The position numbers and the translations under genes were made by a program. Positions 24,139 to 38,190 of a DNA stretch of 64,000 nucleotides are shown piece after piece. The notes under the pieces are model-generated. The model had not been told where the DNA came from. It searched no databases and saw nothing but the letters and a program-made list of their open reading frames with translations. This DNA is from Onthophagus taurus (taxonomy: Eukaryota > Arthropoda > Insecta > Coleoptera > Scarabaeidae). The stretch spans positions 5,766,001 through 5,830,000 of the forward strand of contig NC_091973.1 in assembly GCF_036711975.1 (NCBI RefSeq), in the 5' to 3' direction. Within the stretch, counting starts at the first letter, position 1. Every line of letters starts with the position of its first letter.

Positions 24139-27100
24139 TGTTCCATTCTTTCCAACTTCACTTTTTCATTTATTTGATTATCTTTTTCGGTTAATACAAG
24201 ATAAACTAGATATACTAAACAAAATATTACCATAACATTGATTTACCTATATGACCCTTCATATATCAAATATATAGTTTTAATGGTTTTAATAGTATTA
24301 TCACATTTGATACCTTTGTATTTTACTTATTTTATATGATACTTTTTATGAATTTAAAACTTGGTTTGTGATTACAAAAGGGTGCGTTCATATAGGTCAA
24401 ATTGAGGTTGATACTTGATTAGTACCTCTAGTTTAGAGATTTTTTCGTTGTTTCTAACTCGTCCTGTATACACAAAAAAATTGCAGTACAAAATAGATTA
24501 AAAGGTAAATCGACAATTAATCTTTTGCGTATTTTGTTTATTATTCGCCCTAGGAGATAAATAATTGGTGCTTGTCTTAAGATATATTTTTACAATCTGC
24601 AATTCTTTGACCTCAATGCGTACCTTTTTGTTTTTAAATCGTAAAGCTTTAGATTATAAGTACTGGATTTTGCTTCTTTTTTGTATATAAGATTAATTAA
24701 TTAATTAATATGACCGCCTATATATTTGATATAGCAGTTTTTCTTTTATTTATTTATAGGATTAAGACCCTCTGTTTCATCTTAAGTGATACTTAAACGT
24801 AATTTTTGTAGATCTCAACAATTAATTATTAGGTTTAAAACCTATTATTCTCGATTCGGCTTGACTAGTCTATTTTTAAACGTAATCGACTTTTTTTGAT
24901 GGCAAAAGATTAATTGTGGATTTATTAATTTACATCAATTGGCAAAAAAGCCCTCTACTCGTAATCACCCCAACCTAGATTACGAATTTTATATCGCATG
25001 TGATTTACGAAGACTATAAACTAACCTCCCAAATTAATTGTATATCTCGTTTAATTCTACGATCCCAGTGAAAAAAGTTACAAAACAAATTATAATGAAA
25101 AAAAGGAAAATAAATAAAATGGATGTATAATAACTGTTGTGGCGACACAAAACGTATTCGGCGGAAAGAAATAATCAAAATATCGAAACATTATTCGTCA
25201 ATTGAAACATGTACTTCTCGACCTCGACTGTAAGTTGACTTAAATTCTTTCTATAGATAGATCGCCTAATTCTTCGGAGATTGTAAATAATTTTTATCGG
25301 ATGACGAAGCTGTACGTGTATATTATATATCAAATAATTGATTTACAAACTGTAATTCTTAATAAATGTTTTATACTTACTTTTTTTAAATCGTTTACAT
25401 ATTACTAATTCCTTTATTTAAAAATAATATTGTTGAATATATTATGATTGAATATGTGAGTATATTCGGATAGATATTGTTGTTTGGAAAGCATCAATCT
25501 CGCGATTCAAGGAGATCTCCTTAACGTTTGATGAATTCGTAAAGTGAATAGAAGCAGGCGAGTGTCATCCATAAGACCCGAGAAGATATTAATGTATCTG
25601 GTACAATGATATATGGCGAGTGTACATCACGGTAGCGGTCTAATGATGCGGACAGGGAGTCCTTCGCTCAAAAATCGTCGGACCGAACCTTTTATCCCTA
25701 TTATTGTACAATAGCGACTTAAATTTCTTAGCCGCGCCATCGTAACTAAGGTGGTAAAAGATAGAGAGAGAGAGGGAGAAAATCTTTTCTCCCGTCCGTT
25801 ATTATTATGTACAATCGGGCTTAATTTCTGTGGCTCGGGGTTCTTTTATCTAAAATAATTGTTCGGGGGACTCGGAGCCCCGCGATTATGTTGCGTGATG
25901 ATTCCCGCGATCCCGACCCGTTATATATGGGGCAATATTTTACGGAGAGACATGGGACTCGCGAGATAATATCTTCTTCTAGTTCCGTATACTCCGCACC
26001 GACATCGGGTAATTTACTGGTTCTCCGGGTTATATTTTATTTTTGGCATTTGTGCTTGTCACAGGTCGCCATTTTTCACCACAACTTTAACCCGTCCTTT
26101 CTTCACGCCGCTACCTTATCAAATTGCCTCCAAACAAACCATTCATTTTATCCCTTAAAATGTCTTTCTATTAACCAACCGTATTATCACATTGTAAGTT
26201 GTTTCTAAACGTCTTTCACATCCCAAAAATTAGGAGATAAAAAAAAATAAAAAGTCAAAACTAAGGAAAGGGTTTTGCTCGCGAAATCTAAACGTCGGTC
26301 GCCGTGTGACGTGCAAACGTTTCGTGCATGTGACGCGCTAATAACAAGGTATGACCGGCACTCCACTTTGATATGGGTCCGGGGCTTTCCGAGAATATAG
26401 CAATTAAGAGATTCCAAAATTATATGTAATTTCGTGGCTTTTTCGAATCGTCGAATTAATAGTAAATTAATTACGGCCCGGGCGGGAGTCTTAAACGGTC
26501 ACCGTCTTTGTTTCGGTTGTTATAAAGCCATTACCTCATCTCATCGTTTGATTCGTCTCCTAAATCCCGTATTCTAAAATGTGGAAATGACTAGACAGTA
26601 TTCTAAATAGTAGGGATGTAGAATCAATCTTTTCCGCGGAGAATCTTTTCATCCAACTAAAAGGGGCGAAATCCCCTGTTTTCATTACGCTACTCTTTCG
26701 AATTTATTCTTGTTGTATATATGCGATTCCAATTGCATTTGCATGCTTTCCAATTTTACTTGCGGCACTCCCGTGTTTATTCCTTTCCCTTTACTACAAC
26801 AAACTGAATAAACTTAGATAAAAAGAGTATCACTAAAATAAATTGTCCTTATTCACACCGTATCTATTTTCGTTATATCATTACCGAAAGTACCCGAAAG
26901 TGGGTAGTCAACGACTTAACAGGTAGTAAAACTTATTAGAGGGCGCCCAATTTTAAAATACAAGGTGTTAAAGTTTGAGAAAGGACAGTGAACGTCTCTT
27001 TTCTCATCTTTTAACTGTAATTACGTATTAAAACGTTGCGATAATCATATTAACATGGTAAAAGATTCTGTTTTGTTAGTTTATTTATTTAAGTTTATAT

Positions 27101-28702
27101 TAATAAACACGTACATAAAAAAAATTTTATATTATTAAGTTTTTAATGTTTGATGATAATCTTGGTGATTTTATGAAAAGCAGTGGAAGAAGAGTCTTCC
27201 ATTCGGTCGTTCTTGACATTAACAAATACGAAGGAGGCCGCGAAAGAGGCTGGAAGTAAAGGCTCGTCCCATCTTCTCCCGGTCGGACGTCGGCCCGTAG
27301 AAGCTAATGAGTTACGCCCATGCGGTAAAAAACGTAAAACAACACCACTCCTACTAAATTATAATTTCTAAACGCAATTATACACCCGATATTGCTGACA
27401 TAATTAAATTTCGCGTCGACCGACCGCCGGTTATCGCGGATTTATCCGAGGGCATCCATCAGGTAACGGCGGACGTCGTTTTCGGCTCGCGGCGTCGTTA
27501 AGTAATTGATAAATTAATATAATCGAAGGCTTAATATCTGGGCAGCGCTGTTAAATTATAAAATTGGTATAAATTAGCAATTAATATCACCTCCGAGGGA
27601 CTCGCGCGTACGCAACGTGTTTACATAATATACGCGAAGGCCGTATACGAAATCTGGACCTTCAAACCGGACCACCAAATTTACCTCCTCCTCTTATCTC
27701 CACTCCATACACTTCTTCGACCCAAGACAACAAGGATTACGCAAATCGGGGTGGACTTTTAAAGCCCTCCCAACAAACACGCTGACCTCCCAAATCCTAA
27801 TGTAACCTGTCCGAACATATTGCATGCTTAGATGGAGCTCGACACGGAGTTAACTTTACTTCTATTGATCTATGTTTCATCTATCAATTTATAAATATAA
27901 TAATTTTTTACTTACCTTTATATTTGGCTTCAAATTTTTTTTGTGAAATGGTTCAAATTAAATAAAAAGACAAAAATTTATTTATACGACAGCTATATTT
28001 TAAGAAGCCCAAAAGGCGGTTTACAATAGTTTACTGTACACAAGTAGTGAATATGCAATAACAAGTAACATTGAAAAAAAAAGGAAGAAGGTAGTGCTGA
28101 ATGAGTTCGGCCAGAGGAAAACGAGCCAATCGGTTCGAGTTTTCCCTAGAATCGTGATCGTATACTCGCAAACGCCCTCGTTTTCGCTAGAAACCCTAGA
28201 GGTACACGTATATACATCTATACAATGACAGGCATAGCGGGGGGGTTACTGTTATTCTATTTACAGTTATTGCACATCGAAACGAAGTCCTTCCTCCCTT
28301 TCGGCTCGCGATCGACGCCGCGGACGTCTCAATTTTAGACGACGTACAAAAACAAAAAAAAGTACAAATAGAAAACAAAAAATAAAATTGTTTATGAAAA
28401 ACTACGACCGGGTCGGGAGTTCGATTAATTTTTTTTCCGTTACAAAAGTGAGCAATTGCGATATTCACGTTTCTTTTGACGTATTTCTCTCCCCTACTAT
28501 TTACAACATAATACAAATCGCTACCTTCGCAAGACTGGCATCGGTTTCGTCGCGACGAGCGTCGAACGCTCCAACCTATGTTACAAGCGTAATAAATAAA
28601 TACGAGACTGGCTTTTTTCAACAGGACGAGACAGAAGGGTAAAAATAACCTAAAGTAATGTACAATGAAAATCACAAGAGCGCGTTACCACCGACCGAAC
28701 GG
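24139..28702. other. Intergenic region between convergent PCGF3 and disco-like genes
   Basis: The left part to about 25370 is the PCGF3 3' UTR or flank (AATAAA at 25361). The right part from about 27977 is the probable 3' UTR of the disco-like gene (minus-strand AATAAA at 27982-27977, some 720 bases past its stop). The middle has GC-richer patches and an AG-rich run at 25760-25780. No gene was recognised; the ORFs at 25888, 26205 and 28196 lack any family resemblance. Confidence 0.55.
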
Positions 28703-31700
28703 TCACGAATCCGGCTTACCCTCGGGCGTCGAGACGCCCCCGACGTCTCCGTGTAGCGTCTCATTCTCAGCATGTGCGTTCCTTTTCGTTCGCGATACGA
28801 ACATCTTCGTACATCCTGGAACGGTGCACTTATACATATCGGGGGCATGATTTCTTTCGCAATGGTCTTTCAATTCCCTATGGTTCCCAAAGGTTCTTTT
28901 ACATATTCTACAGTTTACGTTCCCATCTTTGTCCGTTAACCAAATATCCTCTTCCACGCAGTGTTCCCAGGTGGTAGGTACGGGCGAGGTCGAATGTAAT
29001 GGAGGAGGAGGCGAACTCAACGTCGGGGAGTTCGACCCTGATTCTTTTTTCATCGAAGAGGAGGAGCCGTTCAGGTGGGAGAAATGGTTGAAGTTGCCTA
29101 AGGAAAAGGGTAAACCGGGAAGGGGAGGAAGGAGTAAAGGGGGATGAGGTATTCTATCTCCATTCATCATTAACTGTTCTAGGCTGGGGGGAGGTAAGTG
29201 GTGGCCTTTGAGGGCTTCTTCGGCGTAGATTCTAGCTAATATATCCCCGTGTAATGAGTTACCGGTTAAAGAGGCGAATGGGGATTTCTCCAGGAGTAGA
29301 CCGGATCCAGATTTATCGGAAGACGTCGATAATAACTTCCTATGAAGGTTTAAATTAGCGCTGTGTCTATCCCGACTTCTTTTCGATGGAAACGCAGCGT
29401 TACATCCCTCTACGTTACATTTATGCATGAGTTTTAGATGGACATTTTGGTAATGGGTTTTGACGCCGAAATGATTTTGGAAGATTTTTCCGCACGCAGC
29501 ACACCGCCTGGGGTTATCTTTGTCGATAGGAACGTCCATATTGCTTATAAATTGTCCGTTATCATATAGGTTATCGTCCGGAGAATCCCCCCCATTAGAA
29601 CTTCCTGCCGAAGATGCTTGGGACCGTGCCGGACTTGGAGGACCCCCGCTTAACATAAACCCCAGCGGGGGAAATTGTGAGCTTTGACCTCCTAACCCCA
29701 AATGCAATCCTCGACTCATCAAATCGCCAAAATGCCCTTGCGAAAGAGTTTCTAATTGTCTAAGGGCATTTGAACTGTCAAAAGACTCGTCGCTTTTGTT
29801 GCTTTCAATGGAGCTTCCTGGCCTCTCGTCGTTCTCCTCGTTATTCTCGTTATTTTCACCATCTTGTTGGTTCTTCTCTTTCTTTATCTTATCCAACATA
29901 AATAAAGGGGTGAGACTGGTTTTTATTTCGGATATGTTTTTGTCAGTGTCGTTAGCGTTTACGTCGGGACTGGTTTTGCCAAGGTTCAATGGCGAATCGC
30001 ATTCGGGGACATCTTTGGATTCTTCCTGAGAGTTTCTATCTTCTTCTTCTACTTTAACGGGGACGTGCGGTTTTTCGTTGAAGACATCTTCTGATGATTC
30101 ACCATCGGTGGTGTGGTCTTCCATTAGAGTGGTGGGGACAGAGCACTTAATAGGATTTTGGCTCTTCCGTTTTCTTTTATTAGTCGGGAGGGAAGATTCG
30201 TCTTTCAAACTTTGGGTATCTACAACGCTTAATGAATCTTCGTTACTATCTACGTTACTAGTCGCATCTTCTTCAACATCTGATATAGACATTTTTTGCT
30301 TTTTCATCGGCACACTAAAATCTTCCGGTCTATCAGGAATACCATTCGAAGGTTCCACTTTGTCTTGTTCTTCGTCTTCATCTCCACCCACTACGACGAT
30401 TCCGTCGTCGTCGTCGTCTTCATCTTCGTCTTCGTGATGACTTTCCGTGGTTATTGAGGGTGTTTTGTTGCCGGAGATACAAAAGCTAGAACGTTGTACG
30501 CTGAGGTCTAAAGTTTGTTTGAAATCAACGGACGCGAGGGAATGATGCCGAATGTCCGGCGGCGGCGTTAGCAAGGGGAAGTGACCGAACGGGTTTAGAG
30601 GATTGAGAGCAGCGGCGGCGGCGGCTGCTGGCAGCGCCAGGCCGGTTTGCGGCGGAATTAAAATTGGGTGAGCCTGCGCGCTCCGGCCGTCATGGGGGGA
30701 TATTTTCCTACGTAAATGGGGGGAGTGAAGCTTTGGATTGGGGTTGGCGCTGTGTCTATTGCGGGACCTCCTCGAACTGAACATCATGTTGCAACCTTCC
30801 ACGGTGCATTTATGCATTTCGCGGAGGTGAACGGCGGAGAAATGAATTTTCAAAGCACCTTTGTCACAGAAAGTTTTTAAACAGACGTTGCATTGAACCC
30901 GCTTTTTCCCGGTAGCAGGATTTATGAATTGAGTACCAAGATTCAATGGGATCGCTGAGGATCCCCAATGTCTTTTTGTAGGGGTCGTAGATTTTCTCCC
31001 CAGCAAGGGCGTTCTTGACCCTCTCGATTTGGATGAGTTCGCAACTTCACCGTCTCTGCTTAGATTGAGAGCGCTTTGAGAGGATTCCTCCATGTCTTCA
31101 TCTTCCGATGGAAATTCAGCTGTAGTGTCAGATGATATTCGTAAAGAAGACGCAACAAGGGCGTAATTATTTGCCGATACGACAGCGGCCATCGCGGCTG
31201 CGTGCGACGCCGATACGGGGTGGTTTAGAGATGACGTTGGGGGCGGAGGCGGTGGAGGTAAACAGGTGGGCATGCTGAGGTTCAGCCCCATCGGCGAGGA
31301 CGCTTCTCCATCAGACGGCCGTCTCCTCATAGGGTCTCCACCAATTTTACTAGGGAACCCCAAACTTGGACCCAACTTTCGAAAGTCGAACGGTTGCATA
31401 TTTTGGAGTCGATTTAAAGGCGATTGGTTGGTCGCCGTCGTCGTCGGCGGCGACGAGCAGGTAACTGGCAGGGGATGAGGATGCGCCACCGGTCCGTTGG
31501 AGGGTGATACGTTCAGGAAGCCCAACGGATGCTTCTGATGCGGGGAGATAGTCGGCAGGTGCGAAAATTGGAACACCGACGACGGCGATGGGCATCGATT
31601 TGGCGACATGGTTCGGCGCGTCGCCGCGTTCGGCGATGGGCGGCGCTCCAATCGCTCAAGTCTTTCCAGACGGTCCAGTGCCGGATCCTGCAGCGCCTGC

Positions 31701-33991
31701 TGGGCCAGCAGGAGCTGTTGGGTTATCGCCCGCGTTTCCCCAAACCTCAGGAACTGTTGGAGTACCAATGGCTCCTCTTCAGCTGAACAGATACTCCATT
31801 TGTCTAGAGAGCTTCCTTGAGATTCCTGAAACAATGCGAAAATCTTATTAATTATAATATTTTATATTTATTTACTTACATTCAACACCGCGCGTATATT
31901 GTTTATTCACGATTATACGATTCTTATTTTCTTTCTTATGTAAGAACGGAGATGTGTGAGAATTTGTGGGACATGCTATGTGTGGGTATTAGTAATACTT
32001 GGAGCTTTCCTGTTTGCTTGCGAAGGGTGGTCTGGATAGTGTCTCCTGTGAGATTATAAACAGAGACCGGGATTTGCGAAAATCTTTCGGACGCGCGGGC
32101 CAGGTAAGATAGATACGAAAGGTTCGGAACCAAAAATAAACGAACGAGCGCGCGCTAGCCGAAGACAAAGCGCGCGTAAGAAAATAAATATTACTATATT
32201 TATCGGCGCAAAGGAAAAAGCGGCGATTAGTGGAAACGAGCGAGCTCCGCGCTGTCGGTTATTTCAAAAATTATACCTATCCGAAAATTATTCGTCTCGA
32301 AAAATGATATGCAAAACGGTCTATAATTTCGGCGTCTGTGATTCCGAATACCACATATTGTCGGCCGAAATTACCTAGTCTAATGTTTTAAATATTCATA
32401 AGGTCCAATACATTCGTGCCAAGACGACCTGCTATTTACGCATGCATTTGGACCCGGCTCCGTGATTATGCTAAATGCTAGGATATCCGAAAAACGAACA
32501 TGGAAACGACAAATCCTTACCGAAAACTCGGCTACCAATTTTTAGTCTCTCATTTATCGTCACACGCACCTTTAACCCAATTTTACCACATTTATTTAAA
32601 GATATAACCAAGATATACAAGAAGATTTTTTTTGCTCATTCAAGTTACGTTTAAAGTAATCACGTCCTGTAATTGATGTGTAAAGATGCAAGAGCAATTA
32701 TTGTTCGAGGACCGTCAATTGTATGATGACGCCAACTCGTTTGTGATTTAACAAAAAAACACCACGGTAACCCATTGTAAATGACTGCTAATATTAATGC
32801 TGTAATTTATCAGAAATAGAGAAGGAACTAGAAATTTTACAGCTGAGTAATTGCTGAGACGTAAATCTGTCAATAAATAACCGATTCAAGAATTAACTGG
32901 GAAAGTTAGTTAGTGTAAAACTTTATTATAGATCATAATAAACAAGTAATAACATAAATTTTAACTTGATGAAATTTATATAGAAAAAGGATATATTTGT
33001 TGAAGCGTTTTATGAATCTTTACACTAATTGAATTATCACTGAAGACAACAGGATTCAAGTTTGAAGAAGTAAAACCAAAAAAAATTGTTTATTTATTTT
33101 ATTTTATTGTGTTTTGGTTATAAGTTTTAACAATTAAATTTATATATTCAATTTGCCATCTTTAACTATCTCCTCTATATAATTTTATTTATTATTTTAA
33201 TAACATATTAATTCTTTTCTGAATAAGATCAAAACCAAGTTATATTAGAAATAAGAAATAATTTAAATTTTAATACAAATATGAAAAGTTGACGATTCAT
33301 TTTGATTTATGGGTGACGACCGGTGGTCAAAAAACATTTTGCGGGTTATGGCCGTAACCGTGCTACACTGATCCATTAGGTGATTAGCCTTTGGATCCGT
33401 TGGCTTCGCGTTTGTAACGATCCGCAGGACGCAGCGATCCACTTTTAGATTTAATTCGCTGGCAACGGTGATCAGGTGATTGCGGAGTTCGATTCGCGTA
33501 TCGATTTAGCGGGAATAAATGAAAAAATGAAAATCTTGCGGGAACAAAGAAGAAAAATCCAAAAAAAGGGCAGGATCCTACCAAGAGATGGCGCGAATTC
33601 TTTTTGAGTTCTACTTACTTTTCTATGGACCGTCATCTTCTAAGTTGACGATGGTGACATGACACCGAAATGACGAGAGAAGACGCACTCCTCGAATCGT
33701 AAACCGAGTCACTCACGAAAAATGTTCGCACCACGAACCGTACTAAGAAACGTACCTGAAGGATGTAGCCCCTGGCATAGTCCTCAGGCGTCCATCCGAA
33801 GCCGTGCAACACTTGGAGCACCTGCTCCTTTTGGAGCACCGAGAAGAGCCTGTCGAGGAGGATCTTGAGGCGTATCGGCAACGCCTGGCACCCGTAAAGC
33901 ACAAGGCTCGCGATGTCGAAGGCTGCGTTGGGCTGCACCGGTTCTGGGGCACTGTTGGCGAAGAGATGTCGCGATCCCAACTTGTCCAGCG
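28703..33991 (-). CDS. Disconnected/basonuclin-family zinc-finger transcription factor, 5' end missing
   Basis: Nuclear C2H2 factor of the disco/disco-r/basonuclin family; in flies disco genes act in head appendage patterning and optic-lobe wiring. Two coding exons are visible: 33991-33756 and 31825-28703 (GT/AG, phase 0 between them). They give about 1119 residues. The first encodes the family N-terminal block, [11 protein letters not shown] through [20 protein letters not shown] and [20 protein letters not shown] to [14 protein letters not shown], continuing across the intron to [20 protein letters not shown] and RFGETRAI. Three finger pairs follow: [20 protein letters not shown] (30740-30905), [20 protein letters not shown] (29335-29515) and [20 protein letters not shown] (28745-28920). 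Pairs one and two carry the family linker [11 protein letters not shown] or [11 protein letters not shown]. There are alanine-rich, acidic and proline-rich low-complexity regions between fingers. The acceptor at 33991 shows that a first coding exon (expected to carry a short Cys-rich N terminus) lies further right; I did not find it. Which fly paralogue it matches is unsettled. Confidence 0.92.
31826..33755. other. Intron of the disco-like gene
   Basis: A 1.93-kb intron. The right half (32900-33330) is very AT-rich; the left half has a GCGCGC-rich patch near 32140-32180. No embedded gene or transposon protein was recognised. Confidence 0.6.
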
Positions 33992-35811
33992 CTGTAACAA
34001 AGTGGGGGTTACTCAGCGTGCGCACAAGAGGCGGAGTCTCTTGGAAGGGATATTGACAAGGTGGACCTTTGTGCCGCGTAGGTGACGGTGCACCCCCTTT
34101 TTAAAAACAAAACGGACCGCTCTACCCCGCGGGGTTCCTGCCTGGCCGTCGCCACCCCCAGCTTTCTGGGCTTCATCGACGCCGACGTCCACAACGCCAC
34201 GCGAATCTTATTACATTCACTCCCGATTCGATTCGAACACTTAAACCGTTTCTTTATATTAATTTATTTACTAGTTATGAAAAGTTAGAACCGAATCCGA
34301 AACATAAAATAAACTCGTTCTCGACAACAAATATTTTCAATTTAACTCAAAATTAATGAAGACAATTCAATTAAGGATAATGTAGGATCTAAACATACCA
34401 TTAATAAAGATTGAGAAAAAAAACTCTGATTGATATGTGATATGCAGCAATTGCATGTGTATAGCAGATCTTAATATAGCAATTGATACAGAAAATTATG
34501 CAGATGTTTCAACTAACAACCCAGTTCGAAACGATCAATCTGCTTGGAAAGATTCCGATTTAAAAAAAAAATCATATTAATATAGAGTAATGGAATATAG
34601 TAAAATCATAATGGTAACTTTAACATGCAGATGTTTCAAGTAACTGCCCGGTTTGAAAAGAGTAATATTCTTTGGTCGTGAATTCGATAGACTCGTTCTG
34701 GTTAATGAGGGATCGGGGTCGAGTCCTCATCGTTGAAACGTAGAGGACTGAAACAGCAGGAAATTACAGCTGACGCCGCGTCGGAGGCGCCGAACAAGAT
34801 GGCGGGTCTCCGAACGATCCCGAGGTTCGTGTCCGGCGTTAGAGAAGAGCAAATAAGGGACCATGAATTTTAATCGTCGCGTTACGGACTCATCACGCGA
34901 TTTCTTCGGTCGCGAAGAAACGTAAAAGGGAAGCCAATAAATAAAAAAATAATCGATAACCGAGGACGAGGCAGGTGTTTTGGCGAACGAGCCGGACACT
35001 TCGGGAACCATATGTTTTTTAATGTCCGTCATTTTACGGACGTAATCACGAGAGCGGAAGAAGCGACGACGATTAATTATTTTTAAAAAGGGGGTGCTTT
35101 TATGTTGAACAGAAACCAAGTGACACAAGTCGAATTCAAACGCATCCTTGCGAAAACGCTCCGTTTAGGTACTCGGGTGGTCCCTCATCTCGATGTTATG
35201 CTCGAAGACAATTGGACTATAATGTCAAGCCATTACGGAAGGTACCTAATCCTTTTAACCATTGTACTCGTTCGTAATTGGCTTAGCCTTCACGACTGGT
35301 TAAGCATCTTTAGATTTGCCGGAATAAGATGAAACAAAATTTTTAAATATAGGCGCCACTGCACATTATTAAATTTTTTTTGTGTATATAGTTGCTTATT
35401 GACATTTTTTTAACATTTCCAATTTCAAATTCATTGCATTGTCAGCTCCAAATTATGTTGGGTTCTGCTAACAACAGCAATGTTTCTGGCAGAAAGATCT
35501 AATTAAGAGCTCATTTAATGATTTTATGAGAGACAACATGATTCAACTGAGGTAAGGACACTGCTAATAATTTAGTAAGTAATCTTTTTTCCAGAAGCCT
35601 ATGTATAAAAGGATCTCTATGGACAATCCATAAATCAATCTGATTCTAAAATGTGATATGCAATTTGCAAAAACTGAAATTTCAAAATGTGGAGGAAGAT
35701 AACGAGAGATGAAGCTAAGATGTATAGGAGTGAAGTTAACTCCAGACCGACTTCATAGTATCACAATCTACTCTATAAATGTATTTGATTTGAACTGCTT
35801 TTATACTGGGA
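33992..35811. other. 5' flank or intron 1 of the disco-like gene
   Basis: No supported coding sequence. A GC-rich block at 34000-34200 is adjacent to the first visible disco exon but has no ATG in the exon's frame, so it is more likely intron or alternative leader. A diverged duplicated segment GCAGATGTTTCAA...AACCCAGTTCGAAA occurs at about 34501-34531 and 34626-34656. The open frames at 34727-35332 match nothing I know. Confidence 0.45.
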
Positions 35812-38190
35812 TATATTGACGCATCTGAGAGCAAAACTGTTACAGACTAATCTGTAAAGGGTAAAATTTGTTACAAATTTTGTTCAAAAAGTTTTTCTGT
35901 ATCATGCTCGGAATACAGTTTTTTTTCCATCAACCAATTGTGAAACGACGAATTCTTTTAATTTCCATATTTTTAAATTTTTCTCGACATTGATGCAGTT
36001 GAGAGCAAAAGTGTTCGAGAGCAATGTATAAAGGGTAAAATTTGCTATACCTTTTGCTCTAAAAGTTTTTCTGTATCATGTTCGGAATACAGTTTTTTTT
36101 TTCATCAACCAATTGTGAAATGAATTCTTTTAATTTTCATATTTTTAAATTTTTCTCGACATGATGCATTTGAGAGCAAAGGTGTTAGCGAGCAATGTGT
36201 AAAGGGTAAAATTTGCTACAAATTTTGTTCTAAAAGTTTTTCTGTATCATGCTCGGAATACAGTTTTTTTCCATCAACCAATTGCGAAATGAATTCTATT
36301 AATTTTCATATTTTTAAATTTTTCTCAACATGATGCATTTGAGAGCAAAAGTGTTAGCGAGCAATGTGTAAAGGGTAAAATTTGCTACAACTTTTGTTCT
36401 AAAAGTTTTTCTGTATCATTCTTGGAATATAGTTTTTTTTTTCATTAATCAATTGTGAAATGACGAATTCTTCTAATTTTCATATTTTTAAATTTTTCTC
36501 AACATTGATGGAGTTGAGAGCAAAAGTGTTCAAGAGCAATGTATAAAGGGTAAAATTTGCTACAAATTTTATTCTAAAAGTTTTTCTGTATCATGCTCGG
36601 AATACAGTTTTTTTTTTCATCAACCACTTGTGAAATGATGAATTCTTTTAATTTTCATATTTTTAAATTTTTCTCGACATTGGTGCAGCTGAGAGCAAAA
36701 GTGTTCAAAAGCAATCTATAAAGGGTAAAATTTGCTACAAATTTTATTCTAAAAGTTTTTCTGTATCATGCTCGGAATATAGTTTTTTTTTCATCAACCA
36801 ATTGTGAAATGACGAATTCTTTTAATTTTCATATTTTTAAATTTTTCTCGACATTGATGCAGCTGAGAGCAAAAGTGTTCGAGAGCAATGTATAAAGGGT
36901 AAAATTTGCTATACCTTTTGCTCTAAAAGTTTTTCTGTATCATGTTCGGAATACAGTTTTTTTTCCATCAATCAATTGCGAAATGAATTCTTTTAATTTT
37001 CATATTTTTAAATTTTTCTCGACATGATGCATTTGAGAGCAAAGGTGTTAGCGAGCAATGTGTAAAGGGTAAAATTTGCTATAAATTTTGTTCTAAAAGT
37101 TTTTCTGTATCATGCTCGGAATACAGTTTTTTTTCCATCAACCAATTGCGAAATGAATTCTATTAATTTTCATATTTTTAAATTTTTCTCAACATGATGC
37201 ATTTGAGAGCAAAAGTGTTAGCGAGCAATGTGTAAAGGGTAAAATTTGCTACAACTTTTGTTCTAAAAGTTTTTCTGTATCATGCTTGGAATATAGTTTT
37301 TTTTTCATTAATCAATTGTGAAATGACGAATTCTTCTAATTTTCATATTTTTAAATTTTTCTCAACATTGATGGAGTTGAGAGCAAAAGTGTTCAAGAGC
37401 AATGTATAAAGGGTAAAATTTGCTAAAAATTTTATTCTAAAAGTTTTTCTGTATCATGCTCGGAATACAGTTTTTTTTTCATCAACCAATTGTGAAATGA
37501 TGAATTCTTTTAATTTTCATATTTTTAAATTTTTCTCGACATTGGTGCAGCTGAGAGCAAAAGTGTTCAAAAGCAATGTATAAAGGGTAAAATTTGCTAC
37601 AAATTTTATTCTAAAAGTTTTTCTGCATCATGCTCGGAATATAGTTTTTTTTTCATCAACCAATTGTGAAATGATGAATTCTTTTAATTTTCATATTTTT
37701 AAATTTTTCTCGACATTGGTGCAGTTGAGAGCAAAAGTGTTCGAGAGCAATGTATAAAGGGTACAATTTGCTATACCTTTTGCTCTAAAAGTTTTTCTGT
37801 ATCATGTTCGGAATACAGTTTTTTTTTCATCAACCAATTGTGAAATGACGAATTCTTTTAATTTTCATATTTTTAAATTTTTCTCGACATTGATGCAGCT
37901 GAGAGCAAAAGTGTTCGAGAGCAATGTATAAAGGGTAAAATTTGCTATACCTTTTGCTCTAAAAGTTTTTCTGTATCATGTTCGGAATACAGTTTTTTTT
38001 TCATCAACCAATTGTGAAATGAATTCTTTTAATTTTCATATTTTTAAATTTTTCTCTAAATTTTTCATTGATGTAGCTGAGAGTAAAAGTGTTCCAGAGC
38101 AATGTGTAAGAGGTCAAATTTGCTACAAATTTTGTTCTAAAAGTTTTTCTGTATCATGCTCGGGATACGGTTTTTTTCCATTAGCAAATT
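35812..38190 (+). repeat. Satellite array 1: 174-bp monomers in an 864-bp higher-order repeat
   Basis: Fourteen tandem copies of a 169-178-bp AT-rich monomer containing GTTTTTCTGTATCATGCTCG, ATCAACCAATTGTGAAATGA and GAGAGCAAAAGTGTT. The anchor GTTTTTCTG falls at 35891, 36065, 36236, 36405, 36580, 36755, 36929, 37099, 37269, 37443, 37617, 37791, 37965 and 38143. Variant classes recur in the order A-B-B'-C-D twice, so equivalent monomers are 862-864 bp apart. No protein is encoded. The length is near that of one nucleosome repeat, as in many centromeric or heterochromatic satellites. Confidence 0.95.

Noticed and set aside
28388..28642. Plus-strand open frame in the disco 3' UTR
   Set aside because: Antisense to the 3' UTR with no family similarity.
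34727..35128. 133-codon minus-strand open frame next to disco
   Set aside because: Composition is erratic and no domain is recognisable; it is likely chance within a GC-richer island.
35812..38190. Regularly spaced repeats resembling a CRISPR array
   Set aside because: Monomers are 174 bp with continuous homology and no unique spacers; this is an insect satellite.
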